Of a stretch of DNA of 64,000 bases, positions 1 to 7,870 are shown in pieces. Position 1 is the stretch's first letter. Each line of letters begins with the position of its first letter. Origin of the DNA: Deltaproteobacteria bacterium (GTDB lineage: Bacteria > Desulfobacterota > Desulfobacteria > Desulfobacterales > Desulfatirhabdiaceae); assembly GCA_016219185.1 (NCBI GenBank), contig JACRBZ010000074.1, positions 102,022 through 166,021 of the forward strand, read 5' to 3'. The translations under genes and the position numbers were made by a program. The notes under the pieces were generated by a model, which ran no database searches, was not told the DNA's origin, and was given only the letters and a program-made list of their open reading frames with translations.

Positions 1-1577
1 AATGTGCCAGGGCTCTTCCCTTTACGGGTTTCTTGCTGACAGCCAATGCTTTTCGGGGTGATAATCCGGCATCAGTGGCTCTCGGACGATTGACAATGCG
101 GGTATCGTTTGTTAGAGAGGCTCTGCCGCCCACCATTTCGGACAGATCGGAGACAAAACCTTTAAGCTCTTCGGCCTGGGCGTTCAATTCTTCGGACGCC
201 GAAGCCGATTCCTCGGCGGTTGCAGCATTATGCTGGGTAGTCTTATCCATTTCCATGACCGCAAGGTTCACTTGCTCGATCCCATGAGACTGCTCATGGG
301 ATGCGGCCGCGATTTCGCCTACCAGCACACCTACTTTTTGGGTGCTGCCTGCCACTTCATTAAAGGCTTCGTTAGTGGTCTTCACCAATGCTGTTCCGTC
401 CGAGATTTTTTTCACGGTGCCTTCAATCAATGAGGCGGTATTTTTGGCAGCATCCGCGGCGCGCATGGCCAGATTCCGGACTTCATCGGCCACAACCGCA
501 AACCCTGCCCCAGCTTCTCCGGCTCTTGCAGCTTCCACGGCCGCATTCAGTGCCAGGAGATTGGTCTGGAAAGCGATTTCATCGATGGTCTTGATAATTT
601 TGGAAGTTTCCTCGCTTGCTTTTGAGATTTCCAGCATCGAGGTGGTTAATTGGCCCATGGACGTGTTTGCCTTGTTCACCACCTGATTGGCCTGTTTCAT
701 AAGGGAGTCGGCCTGGCCGGCGTTATCGGCGTTTTGCCTGGTCATGGAAGCCATCTCCTCCAGCAGGGAAGATGTCTCTTCGATGGAAGCCGCCTGTTCC
801 GACGAGCCTTCAGCCAGGGACTGGCCGGCTGAGGACACCTGGCCGGCTGCAGATGCCACTTGGCCAGCACCTTCATCGAGTCCTTGAATGATCCGATAAA
901 TGGGTCCGGAAATTTTCCGGGTTATCCTGAAGCCCAAGGCCATGACACAGACAAGGATGATCAGAATAAAACCGGCCAGAAGTTGAATATGGACTGTCAT
1001 TGTATTGGCGAGATCCGACTTTTTTTGATCAATGACCTGTTCAACATCATCCAGATAGATTCCGGTACACAGCACCCATTTCCAGTTTTTGAACACTTTG
1101 AAATAGGCCATCTTGGTTACCGGAATATCCGTGCCCGGCTTTGCCCATCTGTATTGAAAAAATCCTTCTTCTTTTTTTTGGGCTGCTTCCAGTATTTCGA
1201 GAATAATTTTCCTGCCATCCGCATCCTGAAGGCCAGTTTGAATTTTTTCTTCCAGTTCGGGATGCTCTGGATGGACAAGCATCATGCCATCCATGTCTAC
1301 AATGAAAAAATAATTTTTCTTTCCGGTTCCAAAACGCATGTTCCCGATGGCTTTTCTGGCATCCTGATAGTAATTGGCGGTGCAGAGAACCGAATATGCA
1401 TTATCAATCAGCTCGGTTAGCTGGGCTTTTCTTTCTTCAATCAGGATCGTTCGAATCGTGGATATCTCCTCTCGGATATTCTCCTTTGAGTAATAGAAGG
1501 TTGCCAAAATCGTTAAAATTCCCAGGACCATCAGGCCACTTATATTCAAGATATTGATTCTGCTGTTCATGTTCATG
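1..1577 (-). CDS. Methyl-accepting chemotaxis protein, single Cache sensor (C-terminus outside window)
   Basis: Inner-membrane chemoreceptor that would signal to CheA/CheW. About 525 codons are visible and the C-terminus runs off the window edge. The order is an N-terminal membrane helix, a periplasmic sCache-type domain (GKKNYFFIVDMDGMML, later WAKPG and KNWKWVLCTGIYLDD), a second helix with a degenerate HAMP, then the coiled-coil signalling domain. The hairpin tip EIAFQTNLLALNAAVEAARA is near-perfect for the MCP family. The start at 1577 is chosen because GGAG lies about 10 nt upstream; a second ATG lies two codons in. Three 11-bp-spaced TAAY repeats on this strand lie about 125-150 bp upstream (1702-1727), suggesting phosphate control. 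The ligand is unknown. Confidence 0.93.
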
Positions 1578-1701
1578 AGTAGGTTCTCCGTTTTCGGTGA
1601 AGTGCGGCAGCCAGGGCAAGGCGTGTTTTAGGTTCCGGTTTTTCAGATAAAAAAACATGGGCCTTTTATTCATTAAGCTACTGTTGGAACATTCAAGCAG
1701 A

Positions 1702-1729
1702 ATTAGATTTGAGTTAGAAGTATGTTAAG
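1702..1729 (-). promoter_or_regulatory. Putative PhoB box for the chemoreceptor gene
   Basis: Read on the minus strand, TAAC (1727-1724), TAAC (1716-1713) and TAAT (1705-1702) are spaced exactly 11 bp apart. This matches the pattern upstream of pstS in this window. Unlike the other boxes, the hexamer starting 14 nt after the last core (1691-1686, TGTTCC) is a poor -10, so promoter strength is uncertain. Confidence 0.45.
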
Positions 1730-1788
1730 TGATTTCATCACAGCCGAATTGAAGGTGGACTCAAAAGAATGATCATTTCATCAACTTC

Positions 1789-1830
1789 TAACTTGACACT
1801 AATTTCCTTCTAACAATTTTCCCATAGCAT
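1789..1830 (+). promoter_or_regulatory. Putative PhoB box and -10 for the hybrid histidine kinase
   Basis: TAAC (1789), TAAT (1800) and TAAC (1811) recur at exact 11-bp spacing. A -10-like TAGCAT (1825-1830) begins 14 nt after the start of the last core. The layout is the same as at pstS, the GAK operon and arsC. It sits back-to-back with the box of the divergent chemoreceptor. Confidence 0.6.
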
Positions 1831-1948
1831 GTGCCTGACTCGGCAGTTTAACTTATCCCGACTCCAGTCCTGTTTTGTGATCGGAAACTGCCGGTGTTCG
1901 TTGGAATGACGAAATGATGTGGCTTTACATGGTTTAAGGAGAGATCGA

Positions 1949-3829
1949 TTGGAAAATACCAACACAGTGAATTGCCAGCCGTTTCCGGGCATGACATGCA
2001 GCAACCGGTTTCAAGTCCGATGGTGGATCGGAATACTGGCGGCACTGGTGATCATCGGGCTTTATTTCTACCGTTTAATGAGTACTCTCCATCCCAATGA
2101 TCTTAATAACACGATCACCTCTTACAGCGATACCGTCACTGATCAGACACTGATCAACTGGTTGATTGCAAGCTGCGGGGGCATTCTGATTACAGGAACC
2201 ATGGCGATTGTATTCTTTTTTAAGATGCGGGACCGAACGGTTGAATTGGTTGCGTATAAGCGGAATCTGGAAACAGAAATTCTGGCCCGGCGCAGAGCCG
2301 AAGAAAAATACCGCAGTATTTTTCAAAACACGGGAGCCGCAACCATTCTGATCGAAGCCGATATGACCCTGTCCATGGTTAATGAAAACGCCTCGCAATT
2401 ACTGGGGTACACCCGGGAAGAAATCGAAGGCAAAATGAAGACCGGTGACTTCATCAAAGGCGAGAATTTTAAAATCGTTCGTGAATACCACGTGGCCAGA
2501 CGCATGGGGGAAGGGAACGTGCCCGTGGAATATGAAGCGCAACTGATCGATAAAAACGGTGAGGTCAAGGATATTTTCTTTCGCGTGGGAATGATTCCGG
2601 ATTCCCAGACCAGTGTCGCATCCCTGATCAATATCACCGAAAAAAAGCGAATGGAATCGCAATTGCGGCAAGCCCAGAAAATGCAGGCCATCGGTACACT
2701 GGCCGGCGGCATCGCACATGACTTTAACAACATTCTGGCCGGTATTATCGGGTATGCGGAACTGGCGATTCAGGATGTTGAAGATCCGGAAAAAACCCTG
2801 GAACGTCTGAACCGAATTCTTTCTACCAGCGCACGGGCCAAGGAATTGACGCGACAGATATTGACGTTCAGCCGTCAAACCGAACAAAAACTGGAAACCG
2901 TTCCATTGAATGCGATTCTGGAAGAAACGCTGAATCTCATTCGGGCGACCGCACCGGCTACCATTCGAGTCGATAAAAAAATACCTGCAACCACGGCGTC
3001 AATTCTGGCTGATCCGGGACAGATTCATCAAGTCATCATGAACCTTTGCACCAACGCGGTTCATGCCATGGGTGGTGAAGTCGGGGTATTGACCGCGAAA
3101 CTGGAATCCGTTGAACTGGATTCCAAAGCAGCCATGCGAATCGATGGGCTTTCTCCTGGTCGATATGCCCGGCTGACAATTGGCGATACCGGCCATGGTA
3201 TGACCCGGGCGATAAGGGAACGGATATTCGATCCCTTTTTTACAACCAAAAAAAATGACCATGGCACGGGGATGGGATTGTCGGTTGCTCACGGTATTGT
3301 CAAACGCCTTCATGGTGCGATCACGGTAAAAAGCGAACTGGGCAGCGGATCGACATTTCAGGTATATTTTCCGATAGCTGAAAATCCTCCTGCCATGCCC
3401 GCGCTTTCAAAAGCAGCCATACCGACCGGGTCCGAAAAAATTCTGCTGATTGACGATGAGGAAACGATTGTCGATGTCGCCGGTCAGATGCTGAGGGGCC
3501 TCGGGTACAGCGTGATTACGGAAACGGGCAGCCGCCATGCGCTGTGGACGTTTCTGAAAGATCCGCTTGCCTTTGATCTGGTGATTTCGGATCAGACGAT
3601 GCCGGGAATGACGGGCACCGAGATGTTTCAAAAAATCCGATCGGTTCACCCGGCGCAGCCTTTCATCCTGAGCACGGGTTTCAGTGAAACCGAAACACGG
3701 GAATCGGTTCTGGCAATGGGAATTCGAGAACTGATCATGAAACCGTATTTAAAAGACGAACTGGCTGCGGTGGTGAGAAAAGTCCTTGATCTTCCTTCTG
3801 AATTACCTGTCATCTTAAACAAGGGATGA
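1949..3829 (+). CDS. Hybrid PAS sensor histidine kinase with C-terminal receiver
   Basis: Membrane hybrid kinase of about 626 aa. It has two N-terminal membrane helices (near WWIGILAALVIIGLY and INWLIASCGGILITG), a coiled linker, a PAS domain, a HisKA domain with LAGGIAHDFNNIL (His about residue 257), and a HATPase with N box (NLCTNAVHAM) and G box (GTGMGLSVAHGIV). A receiver follows with phospho-Asp about residue 548 (VISDQTMPGM) and the conserved MKPY Lys. I prefer the TTG at 1949 because AAGGAGAG lies 6-8 nt upstream. An in-frame ATG at 1919 is possible but has no ribosome site. It has no neighbouring regulator gene and appears to be phosphate-controlled. Confidence 0.92.
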   Translation: MENTNTVNCQPFPGMTCSNRFQVRWWIGILAALVIIGLYFYRLMSTLHPNDLNNTITSYSDTVTDQTLINWLIASCGGILITGTMAIVFFFKMRDRTVELVAYKRNLETEILARRRAEEKYRSIFQNTGAATILIEADMTLSMVNENASQLLGYTREEIEGKMKTGDFIKGENFKIVREYHVARRMGEGNVPVEYEAQLIDKNGEVKDIFFRVGMIPDSQTSVASLINITEKKRMESQLRQAQKMQAIGTLAGGIAHDFNNILAGIIGYAELAIQDVEDPEKTLERLNRILSTSARAKELTRQILTFSRQTEQKLETVPLNAILEETLNLIRATAPATIRVDKKIPATTASILADPGQIHQVIMNLCTNAVHAMGGEVGVLTAKLESVELDSKAAMRIDGLSPGRYARLTIGDTGHGMTRAIRERIFDPFFTTKKNDHGTGMGLSVAHGIVKRLHGAITVKSELGSGSTFQVYFPIAENPPAMPALSKAAIPTGSEKILLIDDEETIVDVAGQMLRGLGYSVITETGSRHALWTFLKDPLAFDLVISDQTMPGMTGTEMFQKIRSVHPAQPFILSTGFSETETRESVLAMGIRELIMKPYLKDELAAVVRKVLDLPSELPVILNKG

Positions 3830-3883
3830 CGCCCGTGTACAAACCGGAATCAGCTATTCAGGCGCCTCGCGTTCGTTAATTAT

Positions 3884-3925
3884 TAACCATGGGCTAATAT
3901 TATTTTAACAATTGAATGCCATAGT
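3884..3925 (+). promoter_or_regulatory. Putative PhoB box and -10 for the GAK operon
   Basis: TAAC (3884), TAAT (3895) and TAAC (3906) are spaced 11 bp apart. CATAGT (3920-3925) begins 14 nt after the start of the last core. The first gene of the operon starts 26 nt further on, with an AAGGAG site just before it. Confidence 0.62.
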
Positions 3926-3950
3926 CGATCATAAATAAAGGAGACCCGCT

Positions 3951-4226
3951 ATGTCCGAATTCGAACGATTTGAGCATGAGTGCCTTCAGGATAAGCACAG
4001 CATTCAGCAGTTTTTTGTCACATTGATGGATGGCATCGAAAAAGGCCGAATCGTTCTGTCCGCGGAAAATGACCAGACCGTGCTGATGCCGGCGGAACTG
4101 ATGCGGCTTTCCATCAAAACCAAGAAAAAAACCGGAAAATCCAAGCTGTCCATCAAACTGACATGGAAAGATTCAACCATTGAAACCTATCGAAAAAAAG
4201 GCAACGAAATCCATATATCCTCCTGA
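3951..4226 (+). CDS. Amphi-Trp domain protein, first gene of the GAK operon
   Basis: Small soluble protein of 91 aa. It matches the amphi-Trp domain family by its C-terminal signature GKSKLSIKLTW (about residues 62-72), followed by a short Glu/Lys-rich tail. The N-terminal half is an amphipathic helix region (HECLQDKHSIQQFFVTLMDG). The family is known as one component of the GAK neighbourhood (Grasp, Amphi-Trp, Kinase), whose biochemical role is not established. A strong AAGGAG site precedes the ATG and a PhoB-like box lies just upstream. The next gene overlaps its 3' end by about 47 nt, which suggests coupled translation. Confidence 0.88.
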   Translation: MSEFERFEHECLQDKHSIQQFFVTLMDGIEKGRIVLSAENDQTVLMPAELMRLSIKTKKKTGKSKLSIKLTWKDSTIETYRKKGNEIHISS

Positions 4227-5871
4227 TGTCGCTTCGAAACTGGATGAGATTCGGGACAATTTCACGTTTCTGACCCTCGAAGTTTCGGGTCAGGTTCAGG
4301 CCACGTTCGATCTTTTGAATGAACCCGGAGATCGAATCTTCAGCCGAATATGCTCACGGGACGATTATATCGACAACCTGAAAAGCACGGTCGAGAATTC
4401 CTGTTTTTCCCGAATTCACGGCACGGATTCACTGACAAAAGAAGAAATCAACACCATCCGGTCCATTCACATCATCTGTGTCAATCTGGAACGGATCGCG
4501 GATTTCTGTGTAAACATTGCCAGGCAGATTGAATATCTGTCCAGTTCAGCGTTTATTCACCGGTTTGATTACCGGTCCATGATTCAGGAAATTCAGCGTA
4601 ATATTTCCCGCATCATGCCCGCCTTTGATGAACGAAGCCTTTCCGCCGCACTGGATATCTGCCGGTCTGAATTCATTCTGGATACGCTGTATAAAACGGA
4701 ATTTGTCCGGATCATGAATGAACTGGATAGCGGTAAATCCAGCCGGGATCTGGTTACCACGCTGTTTATTTTCCGATATCTGGAACGAATCGGCGATTCG
4801 CTGTTGAATATCGGCGAAGCCCTGCTGTTTTTGGTCCTGGGCGAAAAAATCAAAATCAATCAGTTTGATGCGCTCCAGCAAACCCTGTCCGCTTCCGGTT
4901 ATGACGGCACGCTTTCAGAAATTGACTTTAAATCCATCTGGGGTTCCAGGTCCGGTTGCAGGATCAGTCTGGTGGCTCAAAAAAATCAAAGCCAGGATAA
5001 ATACCAGGGCATTTTCAAAGAAGGCAATCCTGAAAAAATTCAAAAGGAAAAAGCCAGTCTGGAGCGGTGGGAAACCGTGTATCCCGGCCTGACGCCCCGA
5101 ATTTTCGGATATCATGAGGGTCTTGACACCGCCTCTCTTCTGGTGGAATTTCTGCCCGGCTGCACGCTGGATGAAGTGATTATGACCGCATCCGAAGACA
5201 TCATCCAGAATGCCATGTTTCTGGCGGAAGATGTCATGATCGATATCTGGGAGCATACACGCATCCAGGAACCTGCTCCCATCACCTATATTCAGCAGTT
5301 GATTTCCCGCATGCTGTACAGTCAGCGACTGCACCCCGGGCTGCTGCGATGCGGAAAACAATTGGGGACGGTTGAAATCCCGTCAACCGAAGAATTGATT
5401 CGAAAATGTGCCGTGGTTGAAACCGGCATTCAGACCCCCTTCACCGTGCTGTGTCACGGGGATTTCAACGCCAACAATCTGGTCTATGATCACGCATCCC
5501 AACGGATTCACTATATTGACGTGTATCGTTCCCATCAAGACGACTACGTTATGGATGCCGCCGTGTTTTTGGTGTCCAACTTTCGAATGCCCGTTTTTGA
5601 AACTGTTCTGCGGGATCGTTTGAATGACGTCATTTACGCGTTCATGACGCGAGTCAAAGCGTTTGCAACAGCTCATGGCGATACGACATTCAATGCCCGA
5701 ATGGCCCTTGCGCTCAGCCGGAATTTCTATACTTCCATCCGATTCGAGCATCATTATGATTTTGCCAGGGAAATGGCCCTGAGATCGTATTATTTGATGG
5801 AGAAAATCATTCAACATCCGTCCGCGGATTGGAACACTTTTTCGTTTTCGGAAGACATTTTATTCTACTGA
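4180..5871 (+). CDS. PhoU-domain / APH-fold kinase fusion protein (GAK operon)
   Basis: Soluble fusion of 563 aa. Residues about 1-225 are a PhoU-like helical bundle with two ERI(A/G)D-x3-N-I metal-binding motifs (Glu near 104 and near 202), as in PhoU proper. Residues about 245-540 are an aminoglycoside-phosphotransferase/choline-kinase fold with the catalytic HGDFNANN (about 426-433) and a metal-binding Asp in IDVYRSHQDDY (about 447). No ATG exists near the N-terminus. The TTG at 4180 overlaps the amphi-Trp gene and has a weak GGAAAG site. PhoU dampens PhoR/Pst signalling, so the fusion suggests a phosphate-linked kinase. The substrate is unknown. Confidence 0.85.
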   Translation: MKPIEKKATKSIYPPDVASKLDEIRDNFTFLTLEVSGQVQATFDLLNEPGDRIFSRICSRDDYIDNLKSTVENSCFSRIHGTDSLTKEEINTIRSIHIICVNLERIADFCVNIARQIEYLSSSAFIHRFDYRSMIQEIQRNISRIMPAFDERSLSAALDICRSEFILDTLYKTEFVRIMNELDSGKSSRDLVTTLFIFRYLERIGDSLLNIGEALLFLVLGEKIKINQFDALQQTLSASGYDGTLSEIDFKSIWGSRSGCRISLVAQKNQSQDKYQGIFKEGNPEKIQKEKASLERWETVYPGLTPRIFGYHEGLDTASLLVEFLPGCTLDEVIMTASEDIIQNAMFLAEDVMIDIWEHTRIQEPAPITYIQQLISRMLYSQRLHPGLLRCGKQLGTVEIPSTEELIRKCAVVETGIQTPFTVLCHGDFNANNLVYDHASQRIHYIDVYRSHQDDYVMDAAVFLVSNFRMPVFETVLRDRLNDVIYAFMTRVKAFATAHGDTTFNARMALALSRNFYTSIRFEHHYDFAREMALRSYYLMEKIIQHPSADWNTFSFSEDILFY

Positions 5872-5885
5872 TTTTAAGGAAAGCC

Positions 5886-6761
5886 ATGCCACAGATTGCG
5901 GTTATCGGAAATTATGGCGGATGGTCGTCCGAACATCTGGCCGACTGTGTCGCCCGAGCCACGGGCAAACGCCTGCTGGTGGATATGGAAAACGTCAGAC
6001 TGGATTTGGAACGGGAAAAGGTCTGGTATGAGGGAATGGACCTGACCCGGCTGGATGCCGTCATTATCAAGAAAATCGGACCGCATTATTCTCCGCATCT
6101 TCTGGATCGCCTGGAAATTCTGCGCTTTCTGGAAAACAGCGGCGTTCGAATTTTTTCCCGTCCCTTGAGCATTATGCGGGTGCTGGATCGCCTCGGTTGT
6201 ACGGTTACGCTACGCATGGCCGGAATTCCCATGCCTCCGACTGCCATCACCGAGAACACGGAGCAGGCGGTTAAAATCATCGAAGAATACGAGGATGCCG
6301 TCCTGAAACCCCTGTATTCCTCCAAGGCACGGGGGATGTGGGTTCTGCAATACGGCAGAGACACGTATATCTCGGTGGAAGACTTCAAACGCAACAATCC
6401 GATCCTGTATATTCAAAAAAAGATGAATCTGCGGGGAATGGATCTGGGTATCGTGTTTTTGGGCGGCGAATATGTCACCACTTATGCCAGATGCAGTGAT
6501 GCCATTTCCTGGAACACTTCCACCGAAACCGGCGGAAGATATGTGGCCCATGACCCGTTGCCGGAAAGCATTGAAATAGCCAGAAAGGCTCAGGCGCTTT
6601 TTGATCTGGATTTTGCCACCGTGGATGTGGTTGAAACTCCGGATGGCCCGCTGGTGTTTGAGGTCACTGCCTTTGGAGGATTCAAAGGCATGGAAACCGC
6701 CCGAAACATGGACGGCGCCAGATGTTATGTCGACTATGTATTGAAAAGGATAGCAACATGA
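5886..6761 (+). CDS. GAK-system ATP-grasp enzyme
   Basis: ATP-grasp ligase-like protein of 291 aa, RimK/glutathione-synthetase style. An N-terminal domain (MPQIAVIGNYGGWSSEHLAD) precedes the ATP-grasp core with the nucleotide-binding Lys pair (AVLKPLYSSKARGMW), a hinge (YIQKKMNLRGMDLG) and the metal-binding end (VDVVETPDGPLVFEVTAFGG). Such enzymes form an amide or thioester through an acyl phosphate. The substrate here is unknown; the neighbourhood match to the GAK-system ATP-grasp family is strong. The start at 5886 is chosen for the AAGGA site 6 nt upstream. The stop overlaps the next start by 4 nt. Confidence 0.87.
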   Translation: MPQIAVIGNYGGWSSEHLADCVARATGKRLLVDMENVRLDLEREKVWYEGMDLTRLDAVIIKKIGPHYSPHLLDRLEILRFLENSGVRIFSRPLSIMRVLDRLGCTVTLRMAGIPMPPTAITENTEQAVKIIEEYEDAVLKPLYSSKARGMWVLQYGRDTYISVEDFKRNNPILYIQKKMNLRGMDLGIVFLGGEYVTTYARCSDAISWNTSTETGGRYVAHDPLPESIEIARKAQALFDLDFATVDVVETPDGPLVFEVTAFGGFKGMETARNMDGARCYVDYVLKRIAT

Positions 6762-7852
6762 TGTTCTTTGACATGGAAAGAATTCATCTGGTCAGGCGGA
6801 TTCGGGACGTATATCCGGTGACGAATGATGTCCACCTTCAATTCGGAAACTGCCGCATTCAGATTCTATCCAATTCCGATTCGGTCATTTCTGAACTCGA
6901 GCAATATTTCAGTGCGTTTGTCAGCCAACCGGCAGCGGCGGATCGAATCATATCCGTCCACCAGGCGGATGACGTGTCCGTGAATCTTCCGTTCACCGTC
7001 CGTCAGCCGGACCCGGGAAAAACGAAAATCAAGGAAGAATATGTGGATATCCCGGGCGGTCGAATCGTAAGAAAACGGCTTACTGGCATGGTGTTTGTTT
7101 TCGGCGGCAATGACCATGTGGTAGTCGGACCCTGTTTGAAAAATCTGAATCAGGTGGTCAATTTCATCAACAACCGGTATATCGAATGGCAAATCTGCCG
7201 CGGCGGAATCCTGGGACATGCCGCCGGAGTCCGGTTGTATAATAAGGGGCTGGCCCTGGCCGGATTTTCCGGAATGGGGAAATCCACGCTGGCTCTGCAT
7301 CTGGTCGGTCAGGGGGCGGATTTTGTCAGCAATGACCGGTTGATTCTGGAAAAAACGGAATCCGGTGTCTGGATGCACGGTGTGGGTAAGCTTCCCCGCG
7401 TCAATCCGGGCACGATACTGAACAATCCGGGTCTTCAGGGACTGCTGCCCTTGGAGGATTATGAGCGGTTTGCATCCCTTTCCAAGGAGGATCTCTGGAA
7501 CCTGGAACACAAATATGATGTTCCAATCGATCGGTTTTTTGGCGCCAACCGGTTTAAATTAAGAACGCCCCTGGATGCGCTGATCGTTTTAAACTGGAAG
7601 CATAATGATCAGCCGGCTCAAATGCGTCCCGTGAATATTGAAACCCGCAGGGATCTCCTGCCCGCATTTATGAAATCCACCGGTCTTTTCTTTTTGCCCG
7701 AGCATTCGGATGAGCAGCCCGACCTGTCCGAATGCGCCTATATCCGTTTATTGAAATTGAGCCAGGTTTTTGAAATTTGCGGCGGTGTGGATTTTAAAGC
7801 CGCGGCCAAGGCATGTATTCAATGGGCGCAGATCCAAATGCCGTCATGCTGA
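6758..7852 (+). CDS. HprK-related kinase B (GAK operon)
   Basis: Cytosolic P-loop protein of 364 aa related to HPr kinase/phosphorylase. The Walker A GFSGMGKST is at about residues 169-177, followed by the HprK-like FVSNDRLIL segment where a catalytic Asp is expected. The N-terminal part is a separate domain that probably selects the substrate. HprK phosphorylates a Ser on HPr; these relatives lack an HPr partner and their target is unknown. The start at 6758 has an AAAAGGA site 7 nt upstream and overlaps the ATP-grasp stop in an ATGA pattern, so the two are translationally coupled. Confidence 0.86.
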   Translation: MMFFDMERIHLVRRIRDVYPVTNDVHLQFGNCRIQILSNSDSVISELEQYFSAFVSQPAAADRIISVHQADDVSVNLPFTVRQPDPGKTKIKEEYVDIPGGRIVRKRLTGMVFVFGGNDHVVVGPCLKNLNQVVNFINNRYIEWQICRGGILGHAAGVRLYNKGLALAGFSGMGKSTLALHLVGQGADFVSNDRLILEKTESGVWMHGVGKLPRVNPGTILNNPGLQGLLPLEDYERFASLSKEDLWNLEHKYDVPIDRFFGANRFKLRTPLDALIVLNWKHNDQPAQMRPVNIETRRDLLPAFMKSTGLFFLPEHSDEQPDLSECAYIRLLKLSQVFEICGGVDFKAAAKACIQWAQIQMPSC

Positions 7853-7870
7853 TTTCCCGAGAAAACAACA

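Noticed and set aside
860..1420. Long plus-strand open frame of 186 codons
   Set aside because: It lies antisense to the chemoreceptor's Cache region, which has clear family motifs on the minus strand; the plus-strand translation matches nothing.
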